DNA from: Amycolatopsis balhimycina FH 1894
Lineage (GTDB): Bacteria; Actinomycetota; Actinomycetes; Mycobacteriales; Pseudonocardiaceae
Assembly: GCF_000384295.1 (NCBI RefSeq)
Contig: NZ_KB913037.1
Coordinates: forward strand, 9,499,508 to 9,563,507
Direction: 5' to 3'
DNA: 64,000 nucleotides
Positions 8,429 through 15,699 of the stretch are shown here, piece by piece. The notes under the pieces are model-generated. The model did no database searches. It had not been told where the DNA came from and saw nothing but the letters and a program-made list of their open reading frames with translations. The number at the start of each line of letters is the position of its first letter. The stretch's first letter is position 1. The position numbers and the translations under genes are program-made.

Positions 8429-9560
8429 GAAGGTCTGGGAACTCCTGGAACACATCTCGATCGCGGACCCCGGCAACGAGGCGTTCCGGAAAGCCGTTCA
8501 GCTCGCCCCGCGCGTCGACGACCCCGACGAACTGCTCGCCCAAGCGGCGCGACACGCGCTCGTCCCGGCTTTGGCGGACTTCCTGGTGCAAGCCGACCTG
8601 CTCCGGTTGGTCCCCCACCACGCCCAGCGGCACCTCCTGGGCACGTTGCACTGGAACAGGTTCAAGACCCGCCGCCACGTGGCCGAGGCGGAGCGCGTCA
8701 CGACGGCGTTCCGGAGCGAGGGCGTCCGGGTGGCTTGTACCAAGGGGATCGTGTGCCAGGCATCCCTCTACGACGGCCGTGGCATCCGGCATTTCGGCGA
8801 CATCGATCTGATGGTGCTGCCGGAGCACCGGGACAAGGCGGCCGAGGTCCTCTACCGCCTCGGCTACGCGGGGGCGAAGAAGTACGACCACCGGACGGGC
8901 GAGCTGATGGAGATTTCCCGCTCGGTGCAGGTGATGTACCAGCTCTACCCGGATCACCTGCCACACTTCTTCCGGATTCCCGCCGACGACGAGGGCATGC
9001 CGTACTTCATGGTCGATGTGGCGTACAACCTGACGTGGTATGGCAGCAGCTGGCAGGTGCCCATGGCGCAGGTGCTGGACGAGGTGGCCGGCGTGGACAG
9101 CCGATCGGCGTCCGGCCGGGTGACTCTTCCCGCACTGGACGCGCCCTACGGGTTTCTCTTCGTCGTGCTGCATCTCTTCCGCGAGGGCTGGTTCGAGCGC
9201 ACCATCCGCGAAAAGGACGTCCGGCTCGGTCAGTGTGCCGACGTGTGGCGCTTCTGGGAGCGCTTCGGCCGCGACCGGGTGGCCGACATCAGGAAGGTCG
9301 TGGCGGAGCACGCCCTGGAGCCCGCTGTGGCCTGGGTGTGCCGCCACGTGGACGACGTCTACCACAGCACCATCACCGGCGAGCTGGGGCTCGACGGATA
9401 CTGCGACGACGACTGGCTGCACAGCGCGGGCGCTACCGACGGCGGCCACCTGGTTTGGCAGGGCAGCCTCCGCGACCGGCTCCGCGGCCGGCGGCCGCTC
9501 GTGCTGAGGCCCGGCGCCGAACCGCTTTTCGCGGCGGCCGCGCGCTTCTCCCCCGCCTGA
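8400..9560 (+). CDS. Nucleotidyltransferase-fold protein (PF14907-like)
   Basis: Protein of 386 residues with the signature of the NTP_transf_5 family of uncharacterised nucleotidyltransferases: VACTKGIVCQASLY followed by GIRHFGDIDLMV, where the Asp-Ile-Asp pair should bind metal. The rest is mostly helical and matches no other domain I recognise. The start ATG at 8400 has AAGGAG and lies inside the end of the ligase gene. Members of this family recur in peptide-type natural product clusters without an assigned reaction. Adenylylation or nucleotidylation of an intermediate is possible; I would not assign it further. Confidence 0.7.
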   Translation: MDGNESRADEKVWELLEHISIADPGNEAFRKAVQLAPRVDDPDELLAQAARHALVPALADFLVQADLLRLVPHHAQRHLLGTLHWNRFKTRRHVAEAERVTTAFRSEGVRVACTKGIVCQASLYDGRGIRHFGDIDLMVLPEHRDKAAEVLYRLGYAGAKKYDHRTGELMEISRSVQVMYQLYPDHLPHFFRIPADDEGMPYFMVDVAYNLTWYGSSWQVPMAQVLDEVAGVDSRSASGRVTLPALDAPYGFLFVVLHLFREGWFERTIREKDVRLGQCADVWRFWERFGRDRVADIRKVVAEHALEPAVAWVCRHVDDVYHSTITGELGLDGYCDDDWLHSAGATDGGHLVWQGSLRDRLRGRRPLVLRPGAEPLFAAAARFSPA

Positions 9561-9620
9561 GGCGAGCCGGTCGCCGCGCCCGACGTCACCATCCGCTCCG
9601 AACCGATCTTGGAGAGTGAC

Positions 9621-11225
9621 ATGTCACGCCCCCGCCTTCCCAGCAACGTGGACAGCCAGCGGGTCCTGCTCGTCTCCGGCTTGTGGCCCTATGACACGGT
9701 GGACGAGAAGAAGGCTGTCGGCCGGCTGAACATCTTCCACAATCCCGAGCTGCGCGAAGAGATCACCGCGCTGGCCGGCGCCGCCTCGGTCTACGACATC
9801 GGGCTGAGGGGCACGGACGGCGGCCGGCCGCTGTTCCGGCCGAACACCGAGTCGGAACCGACCCTGGTGTCGGTGGCCCTCAAGTCGCTGCTTCCCGAGG
9901 ACGTGCACGTCACAGACTACGAGCTGGCCGATCTGCTGCGCTCCGATGGCAGGGCGGTGGAGGACCTGCGGAACGCCGTGCGAGACGCCGTGTGCCTGCT
10001 GTCCACGAGCTACGTGACGAACTTCCCGGATCTGAGGAAGGTCGTCGGCAAGCTGCGGGAGCTGTCGGTTGGGTACGTCGTCGCAGGCGGCTACCTGGCG
10101 ACCCGCAACCCGGAGACCATCCTCGACTGCGGCGTGGACGCCGTCGTCGTCGGCGACGCGGAAGAATCGATCCCCGCACTGCTGCGGTGCATGCGCGGCG
10201 AGGACGACTGGAGCGGCGTGCCGAACCTCTGGTACGGGACCGAGGACGGCGGCAAGGCGTACACCTTCGACCGCATGGTCGCGCTGGACAGCATCCCCGT
10301 CACCGTGCCCGTCGGCGACCTGTCGGGGATTTCCGTCCCGTACGAGTCGATGCGCGGATGTCCGTACAAATGCGCCTTCTGCTCCTATCCGCTGGTGTCC
10401 ACCAAATGGCGGTTCAAGAGCGCTGAGAAGCTGCTGGCGGACTGGCGTGTCATCGAGCGCAGCGGCGCCAGGGAAATCATCGCGCTGGACTCGACGTTCA
10501 CGATCCCGCCAAAGCGTCTGCGGGACTTCCTCCGCCTCTACGACGAGGCCGGCCTGACCATCCCCTGGGGCGCCTACTCCAGGGTCACGCCGTTGCGCAA
10601 CGAAGAGACGGTGATCCAGCTGAAGCGGGCCAACAACCGCTGGCTCTCCATCGGCTTCGAGAGCGGCAGCCAGCACATGCTCGACCTGATGAACAAGGGC
10701 ACCCGCCTCAAGGACGCCTACCCGGCGCTGGCCCACCTGCGCAAGCACCGGGTCTCACCGTGGTCGAACTTCATCATCGGCTATCCGGGGGAGACCGAGG
10801 AGACCGTCGACGCGACCACGACGTTCATGTCCGAGCACATCTTCGGTTTCTACGGCATCTACGTCTTCAACATCCGCGACCGGGCCATGCCGGTGCTCAG
10901 CGACCCGGACGCCGGCATCCACTGGGAGGACGTCGGCAGCGATTGGACGCACGTCACCATGAACAGCGACCGGGCCACCGAACTGCGCTGGCAGGCCTAC
11001 GTCCGGGTCTGCCTGGCGAACCCTGACGCGATCAACGTCGACGTCTTCCGCAGCAGCAACGTCGAAAAGGAGTACGGGGTCTGGGACCCGGAATTCAGCG
11101 CCCTCAAGCACATCGAGGAATGGGCGCTGTGCCGGATCGACCCCACGACTGTGGCGGCCGAGGGCGGGGACGACATCGCGGGGCGCGAACGGGTGCTGCG
11201 CGACCTGCTCGTCCCGGTCGGCTGA
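9621..11225 (+). CDS. B12-binding-type radical SAM enzyme
   Basis: Class B-like radical SAM protein of 534 residues. Residues 1-230 resemble a cobalamin-binding Rossmann domain (RVLLVSGLWPYD, then VAGGYLATRNPETIL and VVVGDAEESIPALL). The 4Fe-4S motif CxxxCxxC is C247, C251 and C254 in RGCPYKCAFCSYPL, and the SAM-barrel segment GFESGSQHMLDLMNKGTRL follows. ATG 9621 has GGAGA just upstream. Such enzymes methylate unactivated carbons or cause ring and chain rearrangements. A separate SAM methyltransferase in the operon suggests this one may do a carbon methylation or another radical step; which one is not visible. Confidence 0.85.
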   Translation: MSRPRLPSNVDSQRVLLVSGLWPYDTVDEKKAVGRLNIFHNPELREEITALAGAASVYDIGLRGTDGGRPLFRPNTESEPTLVSVALKSLLPEDVHVTDYELADLLRSDGRAVEDLRNAVRDAVCLLSTSYVTNFPDLRKVVGKLRELSVGYVVAGGYLATRNPETILDCGVDAVVVGDAEESIPALLRCMRGEDDWSGVPNLWYGTEDGGKAYTFDRMVALDSIPVTVPVGDLSGISVPYESMRGCPYKCAFCSYPLVSTKWRFKSAEKLLADWRVIERSGAREIIALDSTFTIPPKRLRDFLRLYDEAGLTIPWGAYSRVTPLRNEETVIQLKRANNRWLSIGFESGSQHMLDLMNKGTRLKDAYPALAHLRKHRVSPWSNFIIGYPGETEETVDATTTFMSEHIFGFYGIYVFNIRDRAMPVLSDPDAGIHWEDVGSDWTHVTMNSDRATELRWQAYVRVCLANPDAINVDVFRSSNVEKEYGVWDPEFSALKHIEEWALCRIDPTTVAAEGGDDIAGRERVLRDLLVPVG

Positions 11226-11236
11226 ACGGAGGAGTC

Positions 11237-12226
11237 TTGCCCACCAACGACAACCGCCCCGTCGGCGTGCTCGCCGGAGGCCGGGGCGTGCTGCGGAGCT
11301 CGTCCGAAGTGGTCGCCGGGCGCGTCCGGACGTTGCTGGAGTCGGCCGGCGTCGCCGCCACCGTGTTCCGGTACGGCAGCGAGGAGTTCACCGCCGCGCT
11401 GGACCGCGGGGACATGCGCCTGCTCCAGGACGTCACCTACGGCGTCTACGGCAGGGCCGAGTCGCTGGCCGCGGCGGCCGGCCTCGGCTTCGTCGGGACC
11501 GGAGCGCGGCAAGCGGAGGTGTACGACAAAGTGCGGCTGAAGACCTTCCTCTCGCGAGCCCGGGTGGGCACGCCGGCCCACGTGGTGCTGGATGCCCACG
11601 CGCACCCGTCCAGCTGGTCCGCCATCAAACTGCTGGAAGGCCCGATCGTGGTGAAGCCGGCCACCGCGGACCTGCTCAGCGCGGGCGTGCGGTTCTTCGG
11701 CACCGCGGACCCGTGGCAGCCGGGGCTGCGTGAGCACATCGGGCAGCTGTTCACCCTCGACCAGACCGTTCTGGTGGAGCGATACGTGCCGGGGCTGGAG
11801 ATCTGTCTCGGCTACGAGGTGTCGCGCCGGGGGTTCGAGATGTACCCGGCGCTCACCATAACGAAGGAGGCCCGGCTGTTCGACCACGCGGTCAAGACCT
11901 CCAGGCGGTACGCGTTCACCCCGGTCGACGTTCCCCAGGCAGCACTCGGCAGCCTGGGCAGGCTCGGGTGGGCGATGGCGGCGGAGTTCGACCTCACCGG
12001 TTGCTTCTACGTGAACGCCATCGTGACGGACGACGGCGACGTGTCGGTGTTCGACGCCGGTGCGACGGTCGGCCTGACGGAACACAGCTACTTCCCGGCC
12101 GCCGCGGCCCTGCGGGGCGATGCGGTCGACGACCTCCTCGTCCGGCAGTTCGTCCAACCCGTCGAGGACCTGTTGCGCCGGGACGGCGCCTCGCACCGCG
12201 AGCCGGCCGAGATGGAGACACACTGA
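11237..12226 (+). CDS. D-Ala-D-Ala-ligase-like ATP-grasp ligase
   Basis: ATP-grasp enzyme of 329 residues in the Ddl superfamily. Diverged Ddl landmarks are GVLAGGRG at the N-terminus, YDKVRLKTFLSRARVGTPAH, GPIVVKPATADLLSAGV, TVLVERYVPGLEICLGYEVS, and FDAGATVGLTEHSYFPAAA at the C-terminus, where Ddl has the metal-binding NTxPG loop. It probably makes a peptide or amide bond through an acyl-phosphate. The TTG at 11237 is behind GGAGGAG; longer frames upstream lack a ribosome site and overlap the radical SAM gene. The stop is directly followed by the GTG of the aminotransferase. It is too diverged from housekeeping Ddl to be simply a resistance copy. Confidence 0.75.
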   Translation: MPTNDNRPVGVLAGGRGVLRSSSEVVAGRVRTLLESAGVAATVFRYGSEEFTAALDRGDMRLLQDVTYGVYGRAESLAAAAGLGFVGTGARQAEVYDKVRLKTFLSRARVGTPAHVVLDAHAHPSSWSAIKLLEGPIVVKPATADLLSAGVRFFGTADPWQPGLREHIGQLFTLDQTVLVERYVPGLEICLGYEVSRRGFEMYPALTITKEARLFDHAVKTSRRYAFTPVDVPQAALGSLGRLGWAMAAEFDLTGCFYVNAIVTDDGDVSVFDAGATVGLTEHSYFPAAAALRGDAVDDLLVRQFVQPVEDLLRRDGASHREPAEMETH

Positions 12227-13168
12227 GTGGATACGTGGCTGGACGGCGAAATCGTCGCCGAGGAATCAGTGACCCTGCACGTCAACAGCGTGACGTCGGC
12301 GCTGGGAACAGCCTTTTTCGAGGCGATGCGCTGCTATCCCGCGTCCGGCCGCGGCGCCGCGGTGTTCCGCTTCGAGGCGCACTACCGCAGGCTCGTCCGC
12401 TCGCTCTCGGTGGTGGGTGCCCGGCTCCCGCTCACCGCCGACGAGCTGCTGTCCGCGGTCGCGGAGACCGTGTGCGCGAATTCGGCCGCCGGCCAGGCCT
12501 GCTACCTCAAGGTGATGGTGTTCTGGGACACCGTGCTCACCGGTTCCTCCCTCGTCGACCTCGGTGGGCTCAGTCCCAGGGTCGCGGTATTCCTGCGCAC
12601 GACGCCGGAATCCTTCTTCCGGGACTGCCCGCGACTGCGCTGCCGGATCTCCTCGTGGCGCCGGATGGACGACAATGCCATGCCGGCTCAGGCCAAGGCG
12701 ACCGCGAACTACTACAACGCGCGCCTCGGCCTGACCGAGGCGCTCGCCGCCGGCTACGACAACGCCATCTTCCTCAACAGTCGCGGCGCGGTCGCGGAGG
12801 CAGCGGAGGCGAACGTGTTCGTCGTCGACCGGCGGGCCATGACGGTCCTCACGCCCTCGCTCGACAGCGGGGTGCTGCCGGGCGTGGTCCGTGACTCCGT
12901 CCTGGAGCTACTGCGCGGCGACGCCCGGTTCCGGGTCGCCGAGGAGCGGCTCCACCCGATGGACCTCTACGCGGCCGACGAGGTCTTCCTGACCAATACC
13001 GCCCAGCTCGTCAGGCAGGTCAGTGAGGTCGACGGACGGCAGCTGGCCACCGGCCCCGGCACCTTCGCAGCCGACCTCCGAGCAGAACTCGTCGAGACCG
13101 TGTTCCGAGCCGAACGGCGCCCGGATTGGTTTGCCGCACTTCCCAGCCAGCCCATGGAGCGCAGATGA
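12227..13168 (+). CDS. Class IV (branched-chain type) PLP aminotransferase
   Basis: Fold-type IV PLP enzyme of 313 residues, related to branched-chain aminotransferases and aminodeoxychorismate lyase. The PLP Lys is K157 in AQAKATANYYNARLG; the cofactor-phosphate segment EAAEANVFVV matches the family's EGSGENIF; VLPGVVRDSVLEL follows as usual. The GTG start sits immediately after the ATP-grasp stop, and its own stop overlaps the methyltransferase ATG (13165-13168). Next to a transketolase pair it may aminate a transketolase-made 2-oxo or hydroxyketone product, or feed a 2-oxo acid to it. Substrate not known. Confidence 0.82.
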   Translation: MDTWLDGEIVAEESVTLHVNSVTSALGTAFFEAMRCYPASGRGAAVFRFEAHYRRLVRSLSVVGARLPLTADELLSAVAETVCANSAAGQACYLKVMVFWDTVLTGSSLVDLGGLSPRVAVFLRTTPESFFRDCPRLRCRISSWRRMDDNAMPAQAKATANYYNARLGLTEALAAGYDNAIFLNSRGAVAEAAEANVFVVDRRAMTVLTPSLDSGVLPGVVRDSVLELLRGDARFRVAEERLHPMDLYAADEVFLTNTAQLVRQVSEVDGRQLATGPGTFAADLRAELVETVFRAERRPDWFAALPSQPMERR

Positions 13169-13968
13169 AACGGACCGCCCAGCAGAACGACGTCCTCATC
13201 GACGGCCTCACCCGTCGTTTCGAACGTCAGAAACCCGCTGTGGACTACATGGCGGAGCACTTCGGCGCCGGGCCGGTGGCGGACTTCGGCTGTGGCAACG
13301 GCATCCCGCTCGCTTACCTGGCGCAGCGGCATCCGGATCTGTTCTTCGCCGGGGTCGACCACAGCACCGACATCCTCGACCGCAATCTCGCGCGGAGCCG
13401 CCCCAACGTCCTGCTCGTCGCGGCGGATCTGCAAAGCCGGACGTTTCCCGGAGAAAGCCTGGGGAGCGCCGTCTTCAACCGCTCACTGCACGAGGTGTAC
13501 TCCTTGTTCGGCGAGGTCGGGCTGAAGCTGGCCGTGACTGCGGCGCGCGACGCGCTTCGCCCCGGTGGGCACGTGCTGGTGTACGAGAACGCGGTCCCCA
13601 GCCGGGACCGGGTCGCCCTCCGCATCGTCACCGAGGAGGTGCGCGAGCTGTTCGCCCGGTTCATCCGGGACTACTCGATCCGTCCGGTGCCCTGGACGCA
13701 GAAGACGTCGGACACGATCGTCCTCCAGGAGGACGACGCACTGGAGTTCCTCACCAAGTACCGCGACCCCGACTGGGAATCGGAGATGCGTGAGGTGCAC
13801 TTCCTCTACTCACTGGAGGAGTGGGACGCGGTCCTCACCTCCTGCGGTCTGGAGAAGGTGGCGGTCCGGCGGTTCGACGATCGCCAGATCCTCGCGACCG
13901 ACGGTGTGGAACCCGGCTGGGACATCGCCGACTTCAAGCACGTCTTGGTCTACCGGCGGCCGGTGTGA
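13165..13968 (+). CDS. SAM-dependent methyltransferase (class I)
   Basis: Methyltransferase of 267 residues with a standard Rossmann fold: motif I VADFGCGNG near residue 31, the acidic residue ending strand 2 in FAGVDHSTDIL, and post-motif LRPGGHVLVYENAV. It starts at ATG 13165, overlapping the aminotransferase stop, and ends overlapping GTG 13965 of the next gene, so it is translationally coupled at both ends. It could add an O- or N-methyl group to the pathway intermediate; the acceptor cannot be told from sequence. Confidence 0.8.
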   Translation: MKRTAQQNDVLIDGLTRRFERQKPAVDYMAEHFGAGPVADFGCGNGIPLAYLAQRHPDLFFAGVDHSTDILDRNLARSRPNVLLVAADLQSRTFPGESLGSAVFNRSLHEVYSLFGEVGLKLAVTAARDALRPGGHVLVYENAVPSRDRVALRIVTEEVRELFARFIRDYSIRPVPWTQKTSDTIVLQEDDALEFLTKYRDPDWESEMREVHFLYSLEEWDAVLTSCGLEKVAVRRFDDRQILATDGVEPGWDIADFKHVLVYRRPV

Positions 13969-14777
13969 GGTCGGTGACCACGGCTGCCCGCGGGGCCTGG
14001 GATGTGGTCCGGCAAGGCGAAAAGGCCAGAGAGATCCGCGAACAGACGTTGCGGCTTTCGCAGGGACGGCCGCATCACCTCGGCGGCCAGCTGTCCTGTG
14101 TGGAGATCCTGGTGTCCATCTTCTACGGTCACGCGCCGACGCTTCCCGACACCAGGTTCGTGTTGTCCAAGGGGCACGCGTGCATCACGCTGTACGCGGT
14201 GCTCGCCGATCTGGGGCTCATTCCACCGGACGAGCTGGAGACGATCATGGAGGCGGGCGGGCTGCTGCTGGGTCACCCGTGCCGGACCACGACGCCTGCG
14301 GTGGACGCTTCGACCGGGTCGCTGGGCATGGGGTTGTCGATGGCAGTCGGCATGGCGCTGGCCGCCCGGATGGCCGGCCGCGAGGTGCATGTCCACGCCG
14401 TGCTGGGCGACGGTGAAATGCAGTCCGGGCAGGTGTGGGAGGCATTGATGCTGCTGGGGCACCATCGGCTGGACACCGTGCACACCGTCATCGACTGCAA
14501 CGGTGCGCAGGCCGACGGCACCACCGCGGACATCGTCGGCCTCGAACCGCTTCCGGCGAGGCTGGAGGCGATGGGCCTGGACGTCGTCGAATGCGATGGA
14601 CACGACTTGGCGGCGCTCAACAAGGCACTCGCCGAACCACGCAGAGGACGGCCGCGCGCCATCGTCGCCCGGACCGTCAAAGGCAAGAGCGTACCGACGA
14701 TGGAGGGCGACAACTTCTGGCACAGTGGCACCCTGTCCCGGCAGCAGCTCGCGGACGCGCTCGCCTCTCTCTACTGA
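13965..14777 (+). CDS. Transketolase, N-terminal subunit
   Basis: ThDP-binding half of a split transketolase, 270 residues. It shows HHLGGQLSCVEIL, VLSKGHACITLYAVL, TGSLGMGLSMAVGMALAARM, and the ThDP/metal motif GDGEMQSGQVWEAL ending at DCN. GTG 13965 overlaps the methyltransferase stop (GTGA); GTG 13974 is an alternative. Together with the next gene it should move a two-carbon ketol unit to an aldehyde acceptor, or couple a 2-oxo acid. Split transketolases recur in secondary metabolism, for instance in clusters for azabicyclic amino acids, but the amino-group carrier protein of those pathways is absent here. Confidence 0.87.
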   Translation: MRSVTTAARGAWDVVRQGEKAREIREQTLRLSQGRPHHLGGQLSCVEILVSIFYGHAPTLPDTRFVLSKGHACITLYAVLADLGLIPPDELETIMEAGGLLLGHPCRTTTPAVDASTGSLGMGLSMAVGMALAARMAGREVHVHAVLGDGEMQSGQVWEALMLLGHHRLDTVHTVIDCNGAQADGTTADIVGLEPLPARLEAMGLDVVECDGHDLAALNKALAEPRRGRPRAIVARTVKGKSVPTMEGDNFWHSGTLSRQQLADALASLY

Positions 14778-14787
14778 ACGGAGCACG

Positions 14788-15699
14788 ATGAAAAGGTTCT
14801 CGAGGCTGCTGCTCGACACGATGGAGACGGACGCGGACGTCGTGGTGCTCGACGCCGACCTCTCACGCAGCAGCGGGTCGGCCGCGGTGGCTGCCAGGTG
14901 GCCGGACCGCTTCGTGAACACCGGGATCGCCGAGCAGAACACCATGGGGGTCGCCGCCGGGATGGCGCTCATGGGGCGGCGTCCGATCGTGCACACGTTC
15001 GCGGCATTCGCCACGATGCGGGCCTGCGAGCAGATCCGCACCTCGATCGCCTACCAGGGCTTGAATGTCACCATCTGCGCGAGCAAAGGCGGCCTGGCCG
15101 CGTCACGTTCGGGCCCAACCCACCACGCGACGGAGGACCTGGCCATGATGCGGGCCATTCCCGGCATGACCGTGCTGGCGCCACGCGATTTCCGCGACCT
15201 GACTGCGGCGTTCCCCGAGGTGCTGGCGCGGCCGGGACCGGCGTACGTCCGGATTCCGCCGGAGCAGGAGCCCGACGACCCGACCGGTTCGGTCCCGCCC
15301 GTCGGCGCGGGCATCCTCCTCGAGGAGGGCACCGACGTGGTGCTGGTCTTCACAGGAAGCATGACGAGGACGGTGCGCGAGTCCGCTCGGCGCCTCGGCG
15401 CCCGAGGATTCGACGTCGGCATCGCCTACCTGCCGTCGGTGAAGCCGATCGACGAAAACCTCATCGAGAACTGCGCCGGAACGGCTCGCCTGGTGGTCAC
15501 CGTCGAGGAGCACAACGTCATCGGCGGCTTGGGTTCGGCGGTGGCGGAGGTGCTGTCGGCCCGCGGCTCCGCACCGCTGCTCCGGCTGGGTGTTCAAGAC
15601 CGCTTCTGCTACGCGTCGGGTACCCACGAAGAGATGGTCGACGCCTACTGCGTTTCGGTCGATGAGCTTGTCCGGCAGGTCATGGAGCGATCGAGGTGA
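14788..15699 (+). CDS. Transketolase, C-terminal subunit
   Basis: Partner of the preceding gene, 303 residues, with the pyrimidine-binding and C-terminal transketolase domains. The catalytic Glu is in FVNTGIAEQNTMGVAAGMA; TVLAPRDFRDL and TVEEHNVIGGLGSAVAEVL match the later conserved blocks. ATG 14788 has GGAG seven bases upstream; the ten-base gap to the N-terminal subunit indicates one operon and one complex. The last bases overlap GTG 15696 of the tandem NDK-like gene. Confidence 0.87.
   Translation: MKRFSRLLLDTMETDADVVVLDADLSRSSGSAAVAARWPDRFVNTGIAEQNTMGVAAGMALMGRRPIVHTFAAFATMRACEQIRTSIAYQGLNVTICASKGGLAASRSGPTHHATEDLAMMRAIPGMTVLAPRDFRDLTAAFPEVLARPGPAYVRIPPEQEPDDPTGSVPPVGAGILLEEGTDVVLVFTGSMTRTVRESARRLGARGFDVGIAYLPSVKPIDENLIENCAGTARLVVTVEEHNVIGGLGSAVAEVLSARGSAPLLRLGVQDRFCYASGTHEEMVDAYCVSVDELVRQVMERSR

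Noticed and set aside
13965..15699. Azabicyclic amino acid (vazabitide/azinomycin-like) pathway from the split transketolase
   Set aside because: Those pathways use a LysW-like amino-group carrier protein and Lys/Arg-biosynthesis-type reductase and kinase genes; none is present here.
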